Shown here: piece by piece, positions 16,454-26,265 of the stretch | Layout: each line of letters opens with the position of its first letter | How positions within the stretch are numbered: the first letter of the stretch is position 1 | NCBI GenBank assembly: GCA_041658405.1 | Contig: JBBAAG010000002.1 | Coordinates: forward strand, 1 to 64,000 | DNA length: 64,000 nt | Origin: Elusimicrobiota bacterium | GTDB taxonomy: Bacteria > Elusimicrobiota > UBA5214 > JBBAAG01 | Direction: 5' to 3' | Translations under genes and position numbers: made by a program | Notes under the pieces: model-generated | The model's input: only the letters and a program-made list of their open reading frames with translations | Databases searched by the model: none | What the model was told of the DNA's origin: nothing

Positions 16454-18702
16454 TCTTTATCCTTGTTTGCATTCAGAATAACGACCTCGCTTTTATCATT
16501 CAATCCTATATTTTTAGGGATAGTAAATTTGAATGTTGATCCTTCTCCTACCTTGGACTCAACCCATATTTTCCCGCGGTGTCCCTCCACTGCATAACGG
16601 CAGACGGTAAGCCCGATACCCGTACCGCCCCGAGCTTGTTTACCCGGTACTTGCTGAAACTTTTCAAATATTTTATCTAATGCATCTTCGGGTATACCTT
16701 CACCGGTGTCACGGATCCAGCATAGGATTTGCTCAGGTTCGTCTACTATGCCTAATTCAATCTCGCCATCCTGCGGGGTGAATTTAACAGCGTTACCGAC
16801 AAGATTTATAAATACGCGTTCGATTAAGTCGCCGTCGCACATAAAAGCGTTCATTGTTTCCGGGACCGTCAGTATCAACTTAATTCCTCTGCGGTCGGCT
16901 AACGGGCGCTGGATTTCAATCACGCGTTCGCTTATCTCACGGATGTTATGTGTAGACAGTTCAATCTTCATTTTCCCGGATTCCATCTTTGCAACGTCAA
17001 GTATGTCGTTTATCATAGTCAGTAACCGTGACGATGCGCGGTCCATTGTCTGTAACATCTTCAACTGTTGTTCTGTCACCGGGCCGCCTACGCCGTCCAA
17101 TAAAAACTTTAGGAACCCGCGGATTGATGTCATAGGATTACGGAGGTCATGCGTTATGGAATGCACAAAATCGTCTTTCATTTGTTCAATTTCTTTTTCC
17201 AGGGTAATATCATGGAATACCTGTAACAATCCAAGGTCGGAACCGGTCAGTGTGCGGATGTCTTGTCCCTGAAGTTGATAATACAGTGTCCTGGTTTCTT
17301 TTGGCAGCTTGATTTCTGTGATGTACGACTCATGTTTTCCTTCCAATAACGGTTCTACCTGTAGTCTAAGCTCGTTGTTAAGGTAGTTAATAAACTTTTT
17401 GCCTTCCCACCCTGTGTCTTCGATACCAAAAATATCTTTTGCCCGTTTATTTACCAGAATAATTTTGCCGCTATGGTCTGTTAGAACAATTCCTTCCGCA
17501 ATGGAAAACACAATGGCTTCTGTCTTAGCTTTCTCAGCAAGCAGTTTATCTAATTGCATATCCGCATATTCTTTTAACCGGTTAACCATCAGATTAAACG
17601 TATTCGCTAGGTCGGCTAGTTCGTCTTTTGTCCCGATTTGTACTTGATGAGTAAAATCACCGGCCGCAACTTTACGTGCGCCCTTGATAAGTTCAAATAC
17701 GGGACTGCTTAACCCGCGGGCGGTGAGGAACGCAACGATTGAGGCGGATAATAGCGCCAGGATAAACCATAAATACGCGCGATTACGCATCTGGATCACC
17801 GCAGCAAAAGCTTCATTCCTGGATTGCTGCACCATAACTGCCCAGCGAAGGCCATGGGTTTCTGTCATTGCGTATGCACCAACAACGTCGGTGCCTTTGA
17901 GGTCTTTAAACTCGCCACTGCGGGTAACGACTGCGATCCGTGATGCTGAAACAGTTCCGGTACTTACGTTTTGAGTGGCGGACATATCCGTCACAAGTTT
18001 TTGTATGATATTCATACCACGTAACGATTGACGGGAATACATTATTTTTTCGTCCGGGTGTATCAGCGCACAGCCTTGGTCGTCAGTAACAAATACATAC
18101 CCTGTCTGCCCTAGGTTTACCCTGTCACGTATAGTTAATACTTTGTTCCATAAGTTCTCAAGCGAGCTTGTGACATATATATAATGCTGTCCTGTAAACG
18201 GGATAACTACGTCGATTACCGGGATCGTGCTTTTAAAATGCACGGTTCCCACCTGCGCTTTCTTTGTGCGTTTTGCGCGGATAAATGCCGGGTCATTCAA
18301 ATAATTCTCAAGTTTTGGTTTTTTTATGATATCTGGGTTATATGCTTTTATGATCTCGTCACCTTGTTCATCAACAAGCGCGGTATTGACAATATCGGGG
18401 TTGGAGTCAACAAACGCTACAAGCCGTGATTGGCGTTCATCCCATGTGATCCCGGGTTGCTGCTGGGTTAGAAGAATGAAATTCAGTTTTGTGAACAGGT
18501 TGTCTATATCCTGACGGATATTATCCGCAACAGTACTTGCAACCTGGATGTATAACTCAAGCGTTACTGTCTGAACACTCGTACGGTTGATGTTTATCAG
18601 CTGCATACCGGTGAAAACTAACGGTATGATTGTGACAAGTATCATTATTACTGCAATTTTAGGGAAAAGTTTTAGTCTTATATCTTTCCCGAAAAGTTTC
18701 AT
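16450..18702 (-). CDS. Sensor histidine kinase (Cache-HAMP-PAS-HisKA-HATPase)
   Basis: 750 residues: membrane helix 1 (IAVIMILVTIIPLVFTGM), periplasmic dCache-type domain to about 300, helix 2 (AYLWFILALLSASIVAFLTA), HAMP, PAS (about 390-500), H-box HSITHDLRNPMTSIRGF with the phospho-His near residue 518, and a complete ATPase (N-box NLVGNAVKFTPQ, G1 DTGEGIPEDA, G2 GGTGIGLTV). The Cache domain implies sensing of a small extracellular ligand. It is divergent from the single-domain regulator at 18882 and heads an operon with the LysM-FecR gene; that regulator or the one at 13768 is the likely partner. Confidence 0.92.
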   Translation of the reverse strand: MKLFGKDIRLKLFPKIAVIMILVTIIPLVFTGMQLININRTSVQTVTLELYIQVASTVADNIRQDIDNLFTKLNFILLTQQQPGITWDERQSRLVAFVDSNPDIVNTALVDEQGDEIIKAYNPDIIKKPKLENYLNDPAFIRAKRTKKAQVGTVHFKSTIPVIDVVIPFTGQHYIYVTSSLENLWNKVLTIRDRVNLGQTGYVFVTDDQGCALIHPDEKIMYSRQSLRGMNIIQKLVTDMSATQNVSTGTVSASRIAVVTRSGEFKDLKGTDVVGAYAMTETHGLRWAVMVQQSRNEAFAAVIQMRNRAYLWFILALLSASIVAFLTARGLSSPVFELIKGARKVAAGDFTHQVQIGTKDELADLANTFNLMVNRLKEYADMQLDKLLAEKAKTEAIVFSIAEGIVLTDHSGKIILVNKRAKDIFGIEDTGWEGKKFINYLNNELRLQVEPLLEGKHESYITEIKLPKETRTLYYQLQGQDIRTLTGSDLGLLQVFHDITLEKEIEQMKDDFVHSITHDLRNPMTSIRGFLKFLLDGVGGPVTEQQLKMLQTMDRASSRLLTMINDILDVAKMESGKMKIELSTHNIREISERVIEIQRPLADRRGIKLILTVPETMNAFMCDGDLIERVFINLVGNAVKFTPQDGEIELGIVDEPEQILCWIRDTGEGIPEDALDKIFEKFQQVPGKQARGGTGIGLTVCRYAVEGHRGKIWVESKVGEGSTFKFTIPKNIGLNDKSEVVILNANKDKE

Positions 18703-18795
18703 TTATTATTTTTCCCTATGTTTTCAAATTAATGTTGTTGCTTGCACCTAAAAAAATTGTAGATATATATCAATATTAAGTCAACTGTTAATGTA

Positions 18796-18825
18796 TTCAC
18801 AATATCAATGTTCATTTAGTATACT
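18796..18825 (+). promoter_or_regulatory. Candidate sigma-70-type promoter for response regulator
   Basis: TTCACA (18796-18801) and TATACT (18820-18825) with an 18-bp spacer, about 55 bp before the ATG at 18882. Confidence 0.35.
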
Positions 18826-18881
18826 TTACAAAGGAATGTTGTGAGTTGATAAAAATGAAGGTATACAGTAAGGTTTAATAA

Positions 18882-19247
18882 ATGAAAACTATACTAATCG
18901 CTGATGATGACCGTTTGATTGTTGAAACATTAAACGCAATATTGACAGAAGCAGGGTACAATATTATTACTGCGTATGACGGTGAAGAAGCGTTATCTAA
19001 GATTATTAAACACACACCAGGCCTTGTTATACTGGACATAAACATGCCGAAGATGAACGGTTACGATGTTATCACAGAAATAAAGAATCGCGTGGTGCCT
19101 ATGCCCAAAACTATTATTTTGACGGTACGGGATACTATGCCGGAACAGGCGCTTGGAACAATTATTGGTGCTGATCTTTACCTCACTAAACCATTTAAAA
19201 ACGCGGAACTCCGCGATAAAGTGCAGCAGTTATTGCCAAATGACTAA
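18882..19247 (+). CDS. Single-domain response regulator
   Basis: 121 residues, only a receiver: acidic pair ADDDR, phospho-Asp LVILDINMPKMNG, Thr in ILTVRD and Lys in LTKPF are all present, so phosphorylation should be normal. No output domain. It is divergent from the histidine kinase at 18702 and overlaps the ATP-grasp gene by 8 nt. Likely a CheY-like adaptor or phosphorelay intermediate. Confidence 0.9.
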   Translation: MKTILIADDDRLIVETLNAILTEAGYNIITAYDGEEALSKIIKHTPGLVILDINMPKMNGYDVITEIKNRVVPMPKTIILTVRDTMPEQALGTIIGADLYLTKPFKNAELRDKVQQLLPND

Positions 19248-20250
19248 CCTCAAAACAAAAATTAAGTTATGGCTGACATACGACGCTAAATCCGCATATC
19301 CTATTCCTCCGGAGAACGCAGAGGATCTTTATGCTGAATTTGACAGCGATGTTACAATAGGATACGTTTCATCCGCAATTACACGTAATGGTTATCAACT
19401 AACAAAAGTAGGGAATTATACGCAGTTAATGAAGTATCTTCGGAAATATGATACTTCCAACGTTTTAGTGTTCAACCTGTGTGAATGCCTGTATGGCCGA
19501 GGGAGGGAAGCTCTGGTCCCGGCTTTATTGGATCATTATAACGTAAAGTATATCGGCAGTGATCCTGTCACCATGTGTACCACACTGGATAAAGTTACTG
19601 CAAAAAAGGTTGTTGCGTACCACGGGATTAAAACCCCTGATTTTTGTGAGATAAATACTATGAATGATTCCGAACGCTGTGCATTAAAGTTTCCGGTAAT
19701 CCTTAAACTGCGGTGTGAAGGTACTTCCAAGGGCATAGATACCGGTTCTGTTGTATACACCCGCAGTGCATTGGTTAAACGTACACGTGAACTTATGCGC
19801 CGTTATCCCGGTACGCAGATGATAGCGGAAAAATTTCTTACCGGTATGGAGTTTACCGTTGGAGTGACGGGTAATGCTGTGCCGGAAGCGTTACCGCCTG
19901 TACAGGTGATTATCGACGGGAAAAGTGTTTTGGGTGATAAGGTTTATACTTATGACATGGTAGCAAACCCCGGGGTTGATTACCTGTGCCCGGTTAAGGC
20001 TGGGCCTAAGTTATTGCACAAACTTAGTGTTATGGCAATAGATGCGTATAAAGCGTTGGAATGCCGTGATTTCGGGCGGATAGATATACGTACTGACTTT
20101 GAGGGCGTACCGTATTTTTTGGAATGTAATCCCTTACCGTCACTCACGGAAAACGATATCTGGCCGCTGGCGGCTGAAGCAGCGGGGATGAGTTATGACA
20201 AGATTATCGGTAAAATTATCCGTTTAGCTGAACTTCGGTATGGATTATGA
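19240..20250 (+). CDS. D-Ala-D-Ala ligase-like ATP-grasp enzyme
   Basis: 336 residues from the ATG at 19240, which overlaps the regulator stop by 8 nt; the frame is open further upstream (19153) but that would lie inside the regulator gene. ATP-grasp features: PVILKLRCEGTSKGI glycine loop region, IAEKFLTGMEFTVGV, and the metal-binding end FGRIDIRTD...FLECNPLPSL. Family members form amide or peptide bonds through acyl phosphates. The N-terminal domain differs from housekeeping Ddl, so a role in cell-wall synthesis is uncertain; the product may be another dipeptide or amino-acid derivative. Confidence 0.8.
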   Translation: MTNLKTKIKLWLTYDAKSAYPIPPENAEDLYAEFDSDVTIGYVSSAITRNGYQLTKVGNYTQLMKYLRKYDTSNVLVFNLCECLYGRGREALVPALLDHYNVKYIGSDPVTMCTTLDKVTAKKVVAYHGIKTPDFCEINTMNDSERCALKFPVILKLRCEGTSKGIDTGSVVYTRSALVKRTRELMRRYPGTQMIAEKFLTGMEFTVGVTGNAVPEALPPVQVIIDGKSVLGDKVYTYDMVANPGVDYLCPVKAGPKLLHKLSVMAIDAYKALECRDFGRIDIRTDFEGVPYFLECNPLPSLTENDIWPLAAEAAGMSYDKIIGKIIRLAELRYGL

Positions 20251-20267
20251 TGATAATGATAAAGTAT

Positions 20268-20297
20268 TTGAATTGGGAATAAGTATTGGTGTATAAT
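20268..20297 (+). promoter_or_regulatory. Sigma-70-type promoter for thioredoxin-like lipoprotein
   Basis: TTGAAT (20268-20273) and a perfect TATAAT (20292-20297) with an 18-bp spacer; leader of about 70 nt with AAGGAG before the ATG at 20375. Confidence 0.5.
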
Positions 20298-20374
20298 AGC
20301 GGTTGAATTGAGCTATTCGCTACAGTAAACTTTAAATAGTGTCAACATAAACGTTAAAAGGAGAAAAAGTTGTT

Positions 20375-20965
20375 ATGAAAAAGTTGTTAGTAACATTCCT
20401 GGCGGTAACGGTTGCTTTAGTATTGTATTCATGCGATAAGAAAGTAAACGCACCCGCAGCGCCGGAACAGCCGAAGGTAGAACAACCCTCAACACCGTCA
20501 GTAAGTACGGTGGTTGAAAAAAAACTGGGTACAGAGTTAGGCAAAGCGCCGGAATATGAAGTAACGCTTCTTGATGGCAGTAAACTTTCATCCAAGAGTT
20601 TGGCAGGTAAAATTGTAGTTATCGACTTCTGGGCAACCTGGTGCGGCCCGTGCCGTATGGAAATCCCGTGGTTTATTAACTTATATAAAAAGTACAAAGA
20701 TCAAAATGTTGTTATCCTGGGAATTTCGCTTGACCGCGCAGGGAAGACGGTAGTAGAAAAGTTTTGTAAAGATACCAGCGTTAATTATCCTATAGCAATT
20801 GATGAGAACCAGGTCGTTACCAACGCATTCGGCAAAATATTCGGTCAAATAAGCGGGATACCAACAACGTTTGTTATCGACCAGGCGGGTATGGTAAGAA
20901 GTAAACACGTAGGGGTAACACAGGAAGCTCAGTTTGATTCCGAAATCAGCGCGTTGTTAAAATAA
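20375..20965 (+). CDS. TlpA/ResA-like thioredoxin lipoprotein
   Basis: 196 residues. Lipoprotein signal with lipobox LYSC (Cys about 20), a Pro/Ala-rich tether (about 25-50), then a TlpA/ResA fold with ATWCGPCRMEIPW active site and cis-Pro region SGIPTTFVID. Expected to reduce disulphides at the outer face of the envelope, for instance in cytochrome maturation or substrate proteins. It is followed 16 bp later by MltA. Confidence 0.9.
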   Translation: MKKLLVTFLAVTVALVLYSCDKKVNAPAAPEQPKVEQPSTPSVSTVVEKKLGTELGKAPEYEVTLLDGSKLSSKSLAGKIVVIDFWATWCGPCRMEIPWFINLYKKYKDQNVVILGISLDRAGKTVVEKFCKDTSVNYPIAIDENQVVTNAFGKIFGQISGIPTTFVIDQAGMVRSKHVGVTQEAQFDSEISALLK

Positions 20966-20981
20966 GAAATCAGAAAATACT

Positions 20982-22112
20982 TTGAACCGCAATATTTGGT
21001 TGATTATAGTATTAAGTTTAACACTGTTTTCCTGTGGGGCAAAAGTTGAATGGTTGAAGATGGAAGAAGAACGCATTAATCCCACAAGCCTGGTTACTCC
21101 GGAGGACGCGCCGTTATTTGCTGATGATATGGATCTCGTGTCGTTAAAGGAAGCTGCTGAACATAATACCTCATTACTTCGCAGCGGGCGTATCGCCGGT
21201 GGAGTTAAATTCGGGGATGATAATTACCAGTCTACAGATATCGCAGAATCTGTCAATCTTTTAATACAAATATTTGAGAAAACACAGGATTCCGGGGAAC
21301 GCGATAAGTTGATCAAACAGAAGTTTAATATTTACCGTTCAGCCGGGCGTGATGGTAAAGGCGGGATGTTGTTTACGGGATACTACACCCCGACCTACCG
21401 CGGTAGTTTTGTTAAAACTGATGTTTATAAATATCCTTTATACAGCAAACCATCGGATGTTGCAACACGTAATCCGTATTATACCCGCGGCGAAATTGAC
21501 GGCCAGGGTGTTCTCAACGGTAAAGGCTTGGAAGTTGCGTGGATGGAGAACGATCTGGACCGTTTTTTCCTGCAGGTACAAGGTTCCGGCGTGCTTGCGC
21601 AGGAAAATGGTAAAGGTATCATGGTGACTTACGGAGGGACAAACGGGCATGAGTACGTAAGTATAGGTAAGGTATTGATAAACGAGAAAAAAATTCCGGA
21701 AGCTGAAGTTTCAATGCAAAGCATCCGTGAATATCTAACAAAACATCCTGAGGATATCCGTCATGTATTTGATCAGAATCAAAGATACATATTTTTTGAA
21801 GCAAATGAAATCCCTACTGCCGCAGATGTGCAGAACGCGCTAACACCGGGACGGTCAGTAGCGGCTGACCTTCAGTTCTTCCCCAAGGGTTTACTCGCAT
21901 TTTTGAAGACCGAACGCCCGGAAGTTAATGACAAAAACGAACTTACGCAGTGGAAACCGTTCTCGCGGTTTGTTTTTGTGCAGGATACAGGTTCGGCAAT
22001 TAAAAGTCCCGGGCGGATAGATATCTACTGGGGTGCGTCAAGGTACGCGGAAGTTGCTGCGGGTAATCTCAAACACCCGGGTGAACTATATTTCCTGGTT
22101 AAGAAACCCTGA
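20982..22112 (+). CDS. mltA: Membrane-bound lytic murein transglycosylase A
   Basis: 376 residues starting at TTG (20982), which gives a proper lipoprotein signal with lipobox LFSC. MltA domain blocks: FTGYYTPTYRGS, KGLEVAWMENDLDRFFLQVQGSG and the C-terminal 3D domain VQDTGSAIKSPGRIDIYWG, which includes the catalytic-type Asp residues. The enzyme cleaves glycan strands to 1,6-anhydromuropeptides at the outer membrane. No strong ribosome site is seen before the TTG, so it may be translated by coupling with the thioredoxin gene. Confidence 0.9.
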   Translation: MNRNIWLIIVLSLTLFSCGAKVEWLKMEEERINPTSLVTPEDAPLFADDMDLVSLKEAAEHNTSLLRSGRIAGGVKFGDDNYQSTDIAESVNLLIQIFEKTQDSGERDKLIKQKFNIYRSAGRDGKGGMLFTGYYTPTYRGSFVKTDVYKYPLYSKPSDVATRNPYYTRGEIDGQGVLNGKGLEVAWMENDLDRFFLQVQGSGVLAQENGKGIMVTYGGTNGHEYVSIGKVLINEKKIPEAEVSMQSIREYLTKHPEDIRHVFDQNQRYIFFEANEIPTAADVQNALTPGRSVAADLQFFPKGLLAFLKTERPEVNDKNELTQWKPFSRFVFVQDTGSAIKSPGRIDIYWGASRYAEVAAGNLKHPGELYFLVKKP

Positions 22113-22129
22113 TAGTTCCAACTTAAATA

Positions 22130-22951
22130 TTACGTTCCGACCCGTACATCACTGGTTAATTGTTTTAACAACGCAATTACTGATAGTACTGCGAGGTAGC
22201 TGGTCTTAGGATTATCCGGTGAAGGTATATTGTGAGTATGAGTTGTTATATCTCCGAATTCGCCGCTAATACATATTTCATGGGAGTTAATCTTGGTATC
22301 CGGATCAGCTACTATTTTTACTCTTGGCAAGTACCGGAACTCTGTCGCTGCAGCAAGTACTGCTGCGACGTTTATGTTGACCGGGAAACTTTTTGCTGCT
22401 TCATAAACAGTACCGCTGAATATGCATTTCGGGCTAGTGAGTTTAGATAAATCAATTTTATGTTTCAAAACATACGGTGCGGAAGCTAAACTTGCAGGGC
22501 TTTTTGTGGTGGTAAGCATAAGGTTCTTGATTCCGCATACCGCCGCGGCTTTCACAGCGTCAACCCCGGCAATTGCTCCGGAAGGTAAGTGAAGTTTAAC
22601 ACCCTGTGCTTTGTATTTCTCAATAATTCGTTTGTTTAATAATAAACCGTTGATGCTGATGCATATAGTAGGCGTCCTGTATTTTAACGCTGCCTGCGCG
22701 ACTACCGGCACTGCTGCGGGTGATGCGCATTCAAGTACGAGATCACAAATGTGTACCGCTGAATCTATGCTTTTACATATTTTAATTCCTGGTACAGCCA
22801 GGCCTGCTGCCTGTTCCGGATTTATGTCGTACACTGCCGCGAGTTTGATCCCCGGCACTTTGCCGGTGATTATACTCTTAACCACCTGACGTCCGATATT
22901 ACCGCAACCGATGATTGATAGTTTAGTAATAGTTTTGTTTATTTTGTCCAT
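22130..22951 (-). CDS. nadX: L-aspartate dehydrogenase
   Basis: 273 residues. Rossmann motif IIGCGNIGRQVV, family signature LPSGAIAGVDAVKAA and the C-terminal block NIPSPDNPKTSYLAVLSVIALL. NadX oxidises L-aspartate to iminoaspartate with NAD(P), replacing NadB in quinolinate synthesis. nadA is two genes upstream on the same strand; the intervening glycosidase-like gene overlaps the nadX start by 13 bp. No nadC is visible in the window. Confidence 0.9.
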   Translation of the reverse strand: MDKINKTITKLSIIGCGNIGRQVVKSIITGKVPGIKLAAVYDINPEQAAGLAVPGIKICKSIDSAVHICDLVLECASPAAVPVVAQAALKYRTPTICISINGLLLNKRIIEKYKAQGVKLHLPSGAIAGVDAVKAAAVCGIKNLMLTTTKSPASLASAPYVLKHKIDLSKLTSPKCIFSGTVYEAAKSFPVNINVAAVLAAATEFRYLPRVKIVADPDTKINSHEICISGEFGDITTHTHNIPSPDNPKTSYLAVLSVIALLKQLTSDVRVGT

Positions 22952-25900
22952 ACTTCACTTTCTGATAATTTGAGTATAACATCTTTACCGGTAACTACGC
23001 GTAGCTTACAGCTGTCAGTCATTACTGCCGGGAATGTAATTGTTTTCTTGAGTACATCGCGTGAATAGTTTGTGAACGTATTATCTACAGTCACCTGTCC
23101 TGCTGAATTCCAGCCGGCAGGGCTGCTACTATTTTTTGCCAGTACTTCAAGTTCATCAATTTTTCCTTGATAATATAATACTACTTTGTTGACTTCAAAT
23201 GTTTTAGGGAAACGGTACTCAATTTCTATAACCGGTACTGGTGTTGACCATGATACAATCCAGTCGTTAAGTTTTGTAATACCCGCGTCAACATCGCCTG
23301 CCGTAGGAGCTGCGCGGCGGTTTGTGAGTTTACCGTCAGAAAATGTTAACCACCCGTCTTTTTGCTGTATTGTGGTATCTTTGATTAGATCAGGCGTAAC
23401 AGAATACTTATACATCCCGCCGGGAGTATATTTAGAAGTATTTGTGAATGCAGGCTTGTTAGAATCCCAAAAAATGTAGTTATTGGTCAGGCATACGCCA
23501 TCCGGGGGTAAGTGTTGCGGTAGTGTGTACTTCGGAAGTTTAAATCTCCAAATATCATGTCCTGTTGTTATCCCAACTTTTGCGCATAATAAATTAAACA
23601 GTTCTTTCCACGCAGTATCCGTAATATTTTTTTGTGTTAACGGGTTAAACCCGAACATCCATACAGTACCTTTCCCAAAACTGTGGGTAATAACCGCGGC
23701 GCTATTGTTTTTGTAAACAGCAACGGTTTGTGTATTATTATCATTTGGTAATAACTCATATCCGCGTTCATTAACACTTAACTCTTTGTTATTAAACACC
23801 TTGAAGTTAACAGTTTCAGTATTGACCCCAGGTAGTTTATTCCCAAGTTTACAACCAAATAACTGTGTGTAGTCTATTTGAGTGTCATCACCCAGAGGGT
23901 CGTACATAAACGCTTCCGGGTCAAATACCACAAGTGTTCCGCCGCTGCGGACATAATCCTGGATTTTTTGTACAACCTCCCTGCGTTCATATTTTGCGTA
24001 GGGGACAATAATTGTTTTGTAACTATTAAGGTTAATATCACCGCGGGTAATTTGGTTATCATCGATAAACTTAAACCATGCGCGGCATACCGGGCCGAGG
24101 AAAGTGTAGATCCATTCAACTTCGGAACTAAACGTTACGCCCTGTGACTGGTACGCGTCACAGGAGTATAATACCGCTGTATCACAAGTGTTAGGGAATT
24201 GTAGTTTGTTAATCTCAGCCGCACGCTGTGCGGTCTGCATTACTACCTCGTTTTGTACAGGTGAACCAAACCGCAGAGTGTATGTCCCACCGGTTTTGGC
24301 AACAACCCCGATGGTATCTTTTAAGTACAAATGTATCCCGGTACCGCCGTTGCGGTACACCTGGCTAAAATATTCACGGATTTCCTCTACAGTAAATGTA
24401 CTTGCATAATTTTCTACGTGGCAGCACGGCCAGGTTTCTTTGCCCGTGAGGTCTGCTACGAGTTTTGTTAAGAACCCGAACTCGCACCGCGAGGAGTTTA
24501 AACTCGGGTATAATTGCGTGGTCATAACATCAAAATATTTTGTCCAGTACCCGAAATTGAAAGGTTTATGCGTAGATATAGGGTCCCATGAAACTATTTT
24601 TGTTTCCGGGGCAATGCTTTTTACAATATCAAGTACGCGTTGTTGCCTCACAAAATATTTGTCGAGTATCCATCGGTAGGTCGCGACCCAGCGTTGCCGT
24701 GCGGGGTCCTTTATATTTATGGGTAAACCGTATTTCCCGGCACCATACTTATTCATAATTTCAGTATTTACTTCACGGATAAACGCATAGGTGTCTTTCA
24801 TCACTTCAAAGTATTTTATCAAGCGGGTAATTGCCTGTTCAATTTCTTCATCTCCTGAGTATATGCCCCAGATGACATCCTCGTTCTCTTTCAACGTTTT
24901 CTCTAAATCCGAGTAGTATGACTCCAGCCCTTCCGGGGATAAATTAGAAGTTCCCGCACTATCAGGTAACCGAGGGACATTCAAGGGGACACGTTTAGGA
25001 GACGGGTATAATAAACATTTTAACCCTTTTTCTTTTAGCGTATCGCGTATACCGCGCAGAGCTGCGGATTGTGATATCGGTAACAACTTGTTATTCTTCA
25101 GAATATCAAACGAGTCAGCGTAAATGTAGTCCATACCGTACTGCATACACATTGGGGGTAATGCCGGGCTGGTATCATGGAACCAGTAAATCGCGCCGTT
25201 TTGTGCCAGCCCAACGGTATTAGTACTTAAAAGTTCGGTATACAATTCATCGTATACCTGGAACACCCGCGGGGTGGGGGATTTTATTGGTAGCCGGCTT
25301 TCATACGAAGTTATCCCGGATGTATAAGAAAATACCGCTTCTGTTCCGCCATCAATATCCGCAGGATAAAATAGTTTAAGCGCCTCTCCTTTATTATTCT
25401 GTGTATCAGCAGTTTTTGATGATAAAAATATTGTATTTCCTGTAGTATCAACAATTTTTACTGCACAGGAAAAGTTGTTGCTGCCGGATTCAGGAAATGA
25501 GATCCTGAAATTGTTATACTCCACAGGCTGTGTAAGCCCGCGGAGTACTGCTCCGCGGGAATAAATGGCTGGTATATCGATATCTTTATTCTTCCCGGTT
25601 AATAATACCTCGCCATATTTTTCCATGTCCATTACCTGCCCGATAATCCCAGGCCAGTTTGTCACAGCCTTACCCGCGCGGGGATAGTTTCTGCCGATAA
25701 ATAGGTTATAAACTTCACCGGGTTGAGGCGTGGTGTTCATTGACGTAAACGGAATACGCAGTTCCATGTACCACAGGCTTTTTGCGATAACCGTTTTTAT
25801 TTCTGCTCCGGAATCCCATGTAATATCTTTCCCACCGGCAATAATTTGTTCGTCATAAATTATTCCGCGGGTGTTAATAATAATATGGTACGCACATTTT

Positions 25901-26265
25901 TTGCCGTTAGATGGGTCAATCATTAGTTCTATACTATCATCACCCCAAACTCGTCCGTCACGCGCGGTAGTTTTACATATAATTTTTGAAGTATCCTCAT
26001 CAGCGCAGATTAAACCAAAGTACAGGTTGGTACTGTCATAAACAGCATAGGCGGTGGTATGGATAGCTAACGGCGTTTTACTCGCGATATGTGATTTAAA
26101 CCCGGTAAATACTGATGCGGCCTGCCATTCTTCCGGCCTGATTTTGCCGTCGAGTATAATTGTATTATCTTCTACCTGTGTAAGAATAGGAAAACCGTGT
26201 TTTGCAGCAGAAGCCGTACTGAATAATAGGGATAAAAATATAAATGATATTGGTATTAGTTTCAT
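22939..26265 (-). CDS. Secreted CBM9-like/glycosidase-like multidomain protein, long form
   Basis: 1108 residues. Signal peptide; CBM9/DOMON-like domain (about 35-200; ILDGKIRPEEWQAA, WGDDSIELMIDPSNGK); a linker beta domain; a TIM-barrel-like region (about 345-690) with ENEDVIWGIYSGDEEIEQ as a candidate acidic site; a GATase-like/beta-galactosidase-trimerisation-like domain (about 715-910; YVRSGGTLVVFDPEAF); and a discoidin-like C-terminus. Probably an exported carbohydrate-active protein; activity is inferred from architecture only. The neighbouring genes overlap it: 4 bp with nadA and 13 bp with nadX. A shorter paralogue lies at 38611. Confidence 0.75.
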   Translation of the reverse strand: MKLIPISFIFLSLLFSTASAAKHGFPILTQVEDNTIILDGKIRPEEWQAASVFTGFKSHIASKTPLAIHTTAYAVYDSTNLYFGLICADEDTSKIICKTTARDGRVWGDDSIELMIDPSNGKKCAYHIIINTRGIIYDEQIIAGGKDITWDSGAEIKTVIAKSLWYMELRIPFTSMNTTPQPGEVYNLFIGRNYPRAGKAVTNWPGIIGQVMDMEKYGEVLLTGKNKDIDIPAIYSRGAVLRGLTQPVEYNNFRISFPESGSNNFSCAVKIVDTTGNTIFLSSKTADTQNNKGEALKLFYPADIDGGTEAVFSYTSGITSYESRLPIKSPTPRVFQVYDELYTELLSTNTVGLAQNGAIYWFHDTSPALPPMCMQYGMDYIYADSFDILKNNKLLPISQSAALRGIRDTLKEKGLKCLLYPSPKRVPLNVPRLPDSAGTSNLSPEGLESYYSDLEKTLKENEDVIWGIYSGDEEIEQAITRLIKYFEVMKDTYAFIREVNTEIMNKYGAGKYGLPINIKDPARQRWVATYRWILDKYFVRQQRVLDIVKSIAPETKIVSWDPISTHKPFNFGYWTKYFDVMTTQLYPSLNSSRCEFGFLTKLVADLTGKETWPCCHVENYASTFTVEEIREYFSQVYRNGGTGIHLYLKDTIGVVAKTGGTYTLRFGSPVQNEVVMQTAQRAAEINKLQFPNTCDTAVLYSCDAYQSQGVTFSSEVEWIYTFLGPVCRAWFKFIDDNQITRGDINLNSYKTIIVPYAKYERREVVQKIQDYVRSGGTLVVFDPEAFMYDPLGDDTQIDYTQLFGCKLGNKLPGVNTETVNFKVFNNKELSVNERGYELLPNDNNTQTVAVYKNNSAAVITHSFGKGTVWMFGFNPLTQKNITDTAWKELFNLLCAKVGITTGHDIWRFKLPKYTLPQHLPPDGVCLTNNYIFWDSNKPAFTNTSKYTPGGMYKYSVTPDLIKDTTIQQKDGWLTFSDGKLTNRRAAPTAGDVDAGITKLNDWIVSWSTPVPVIEIEYRFPKTFEVNKVVLYYQGKIDELEVLAKNSSSPAGWNSAGQVTVDNTFTNYSRDVLKKTITFPAVMTDSCKLRVVTGKDVILKLSESEVWTK

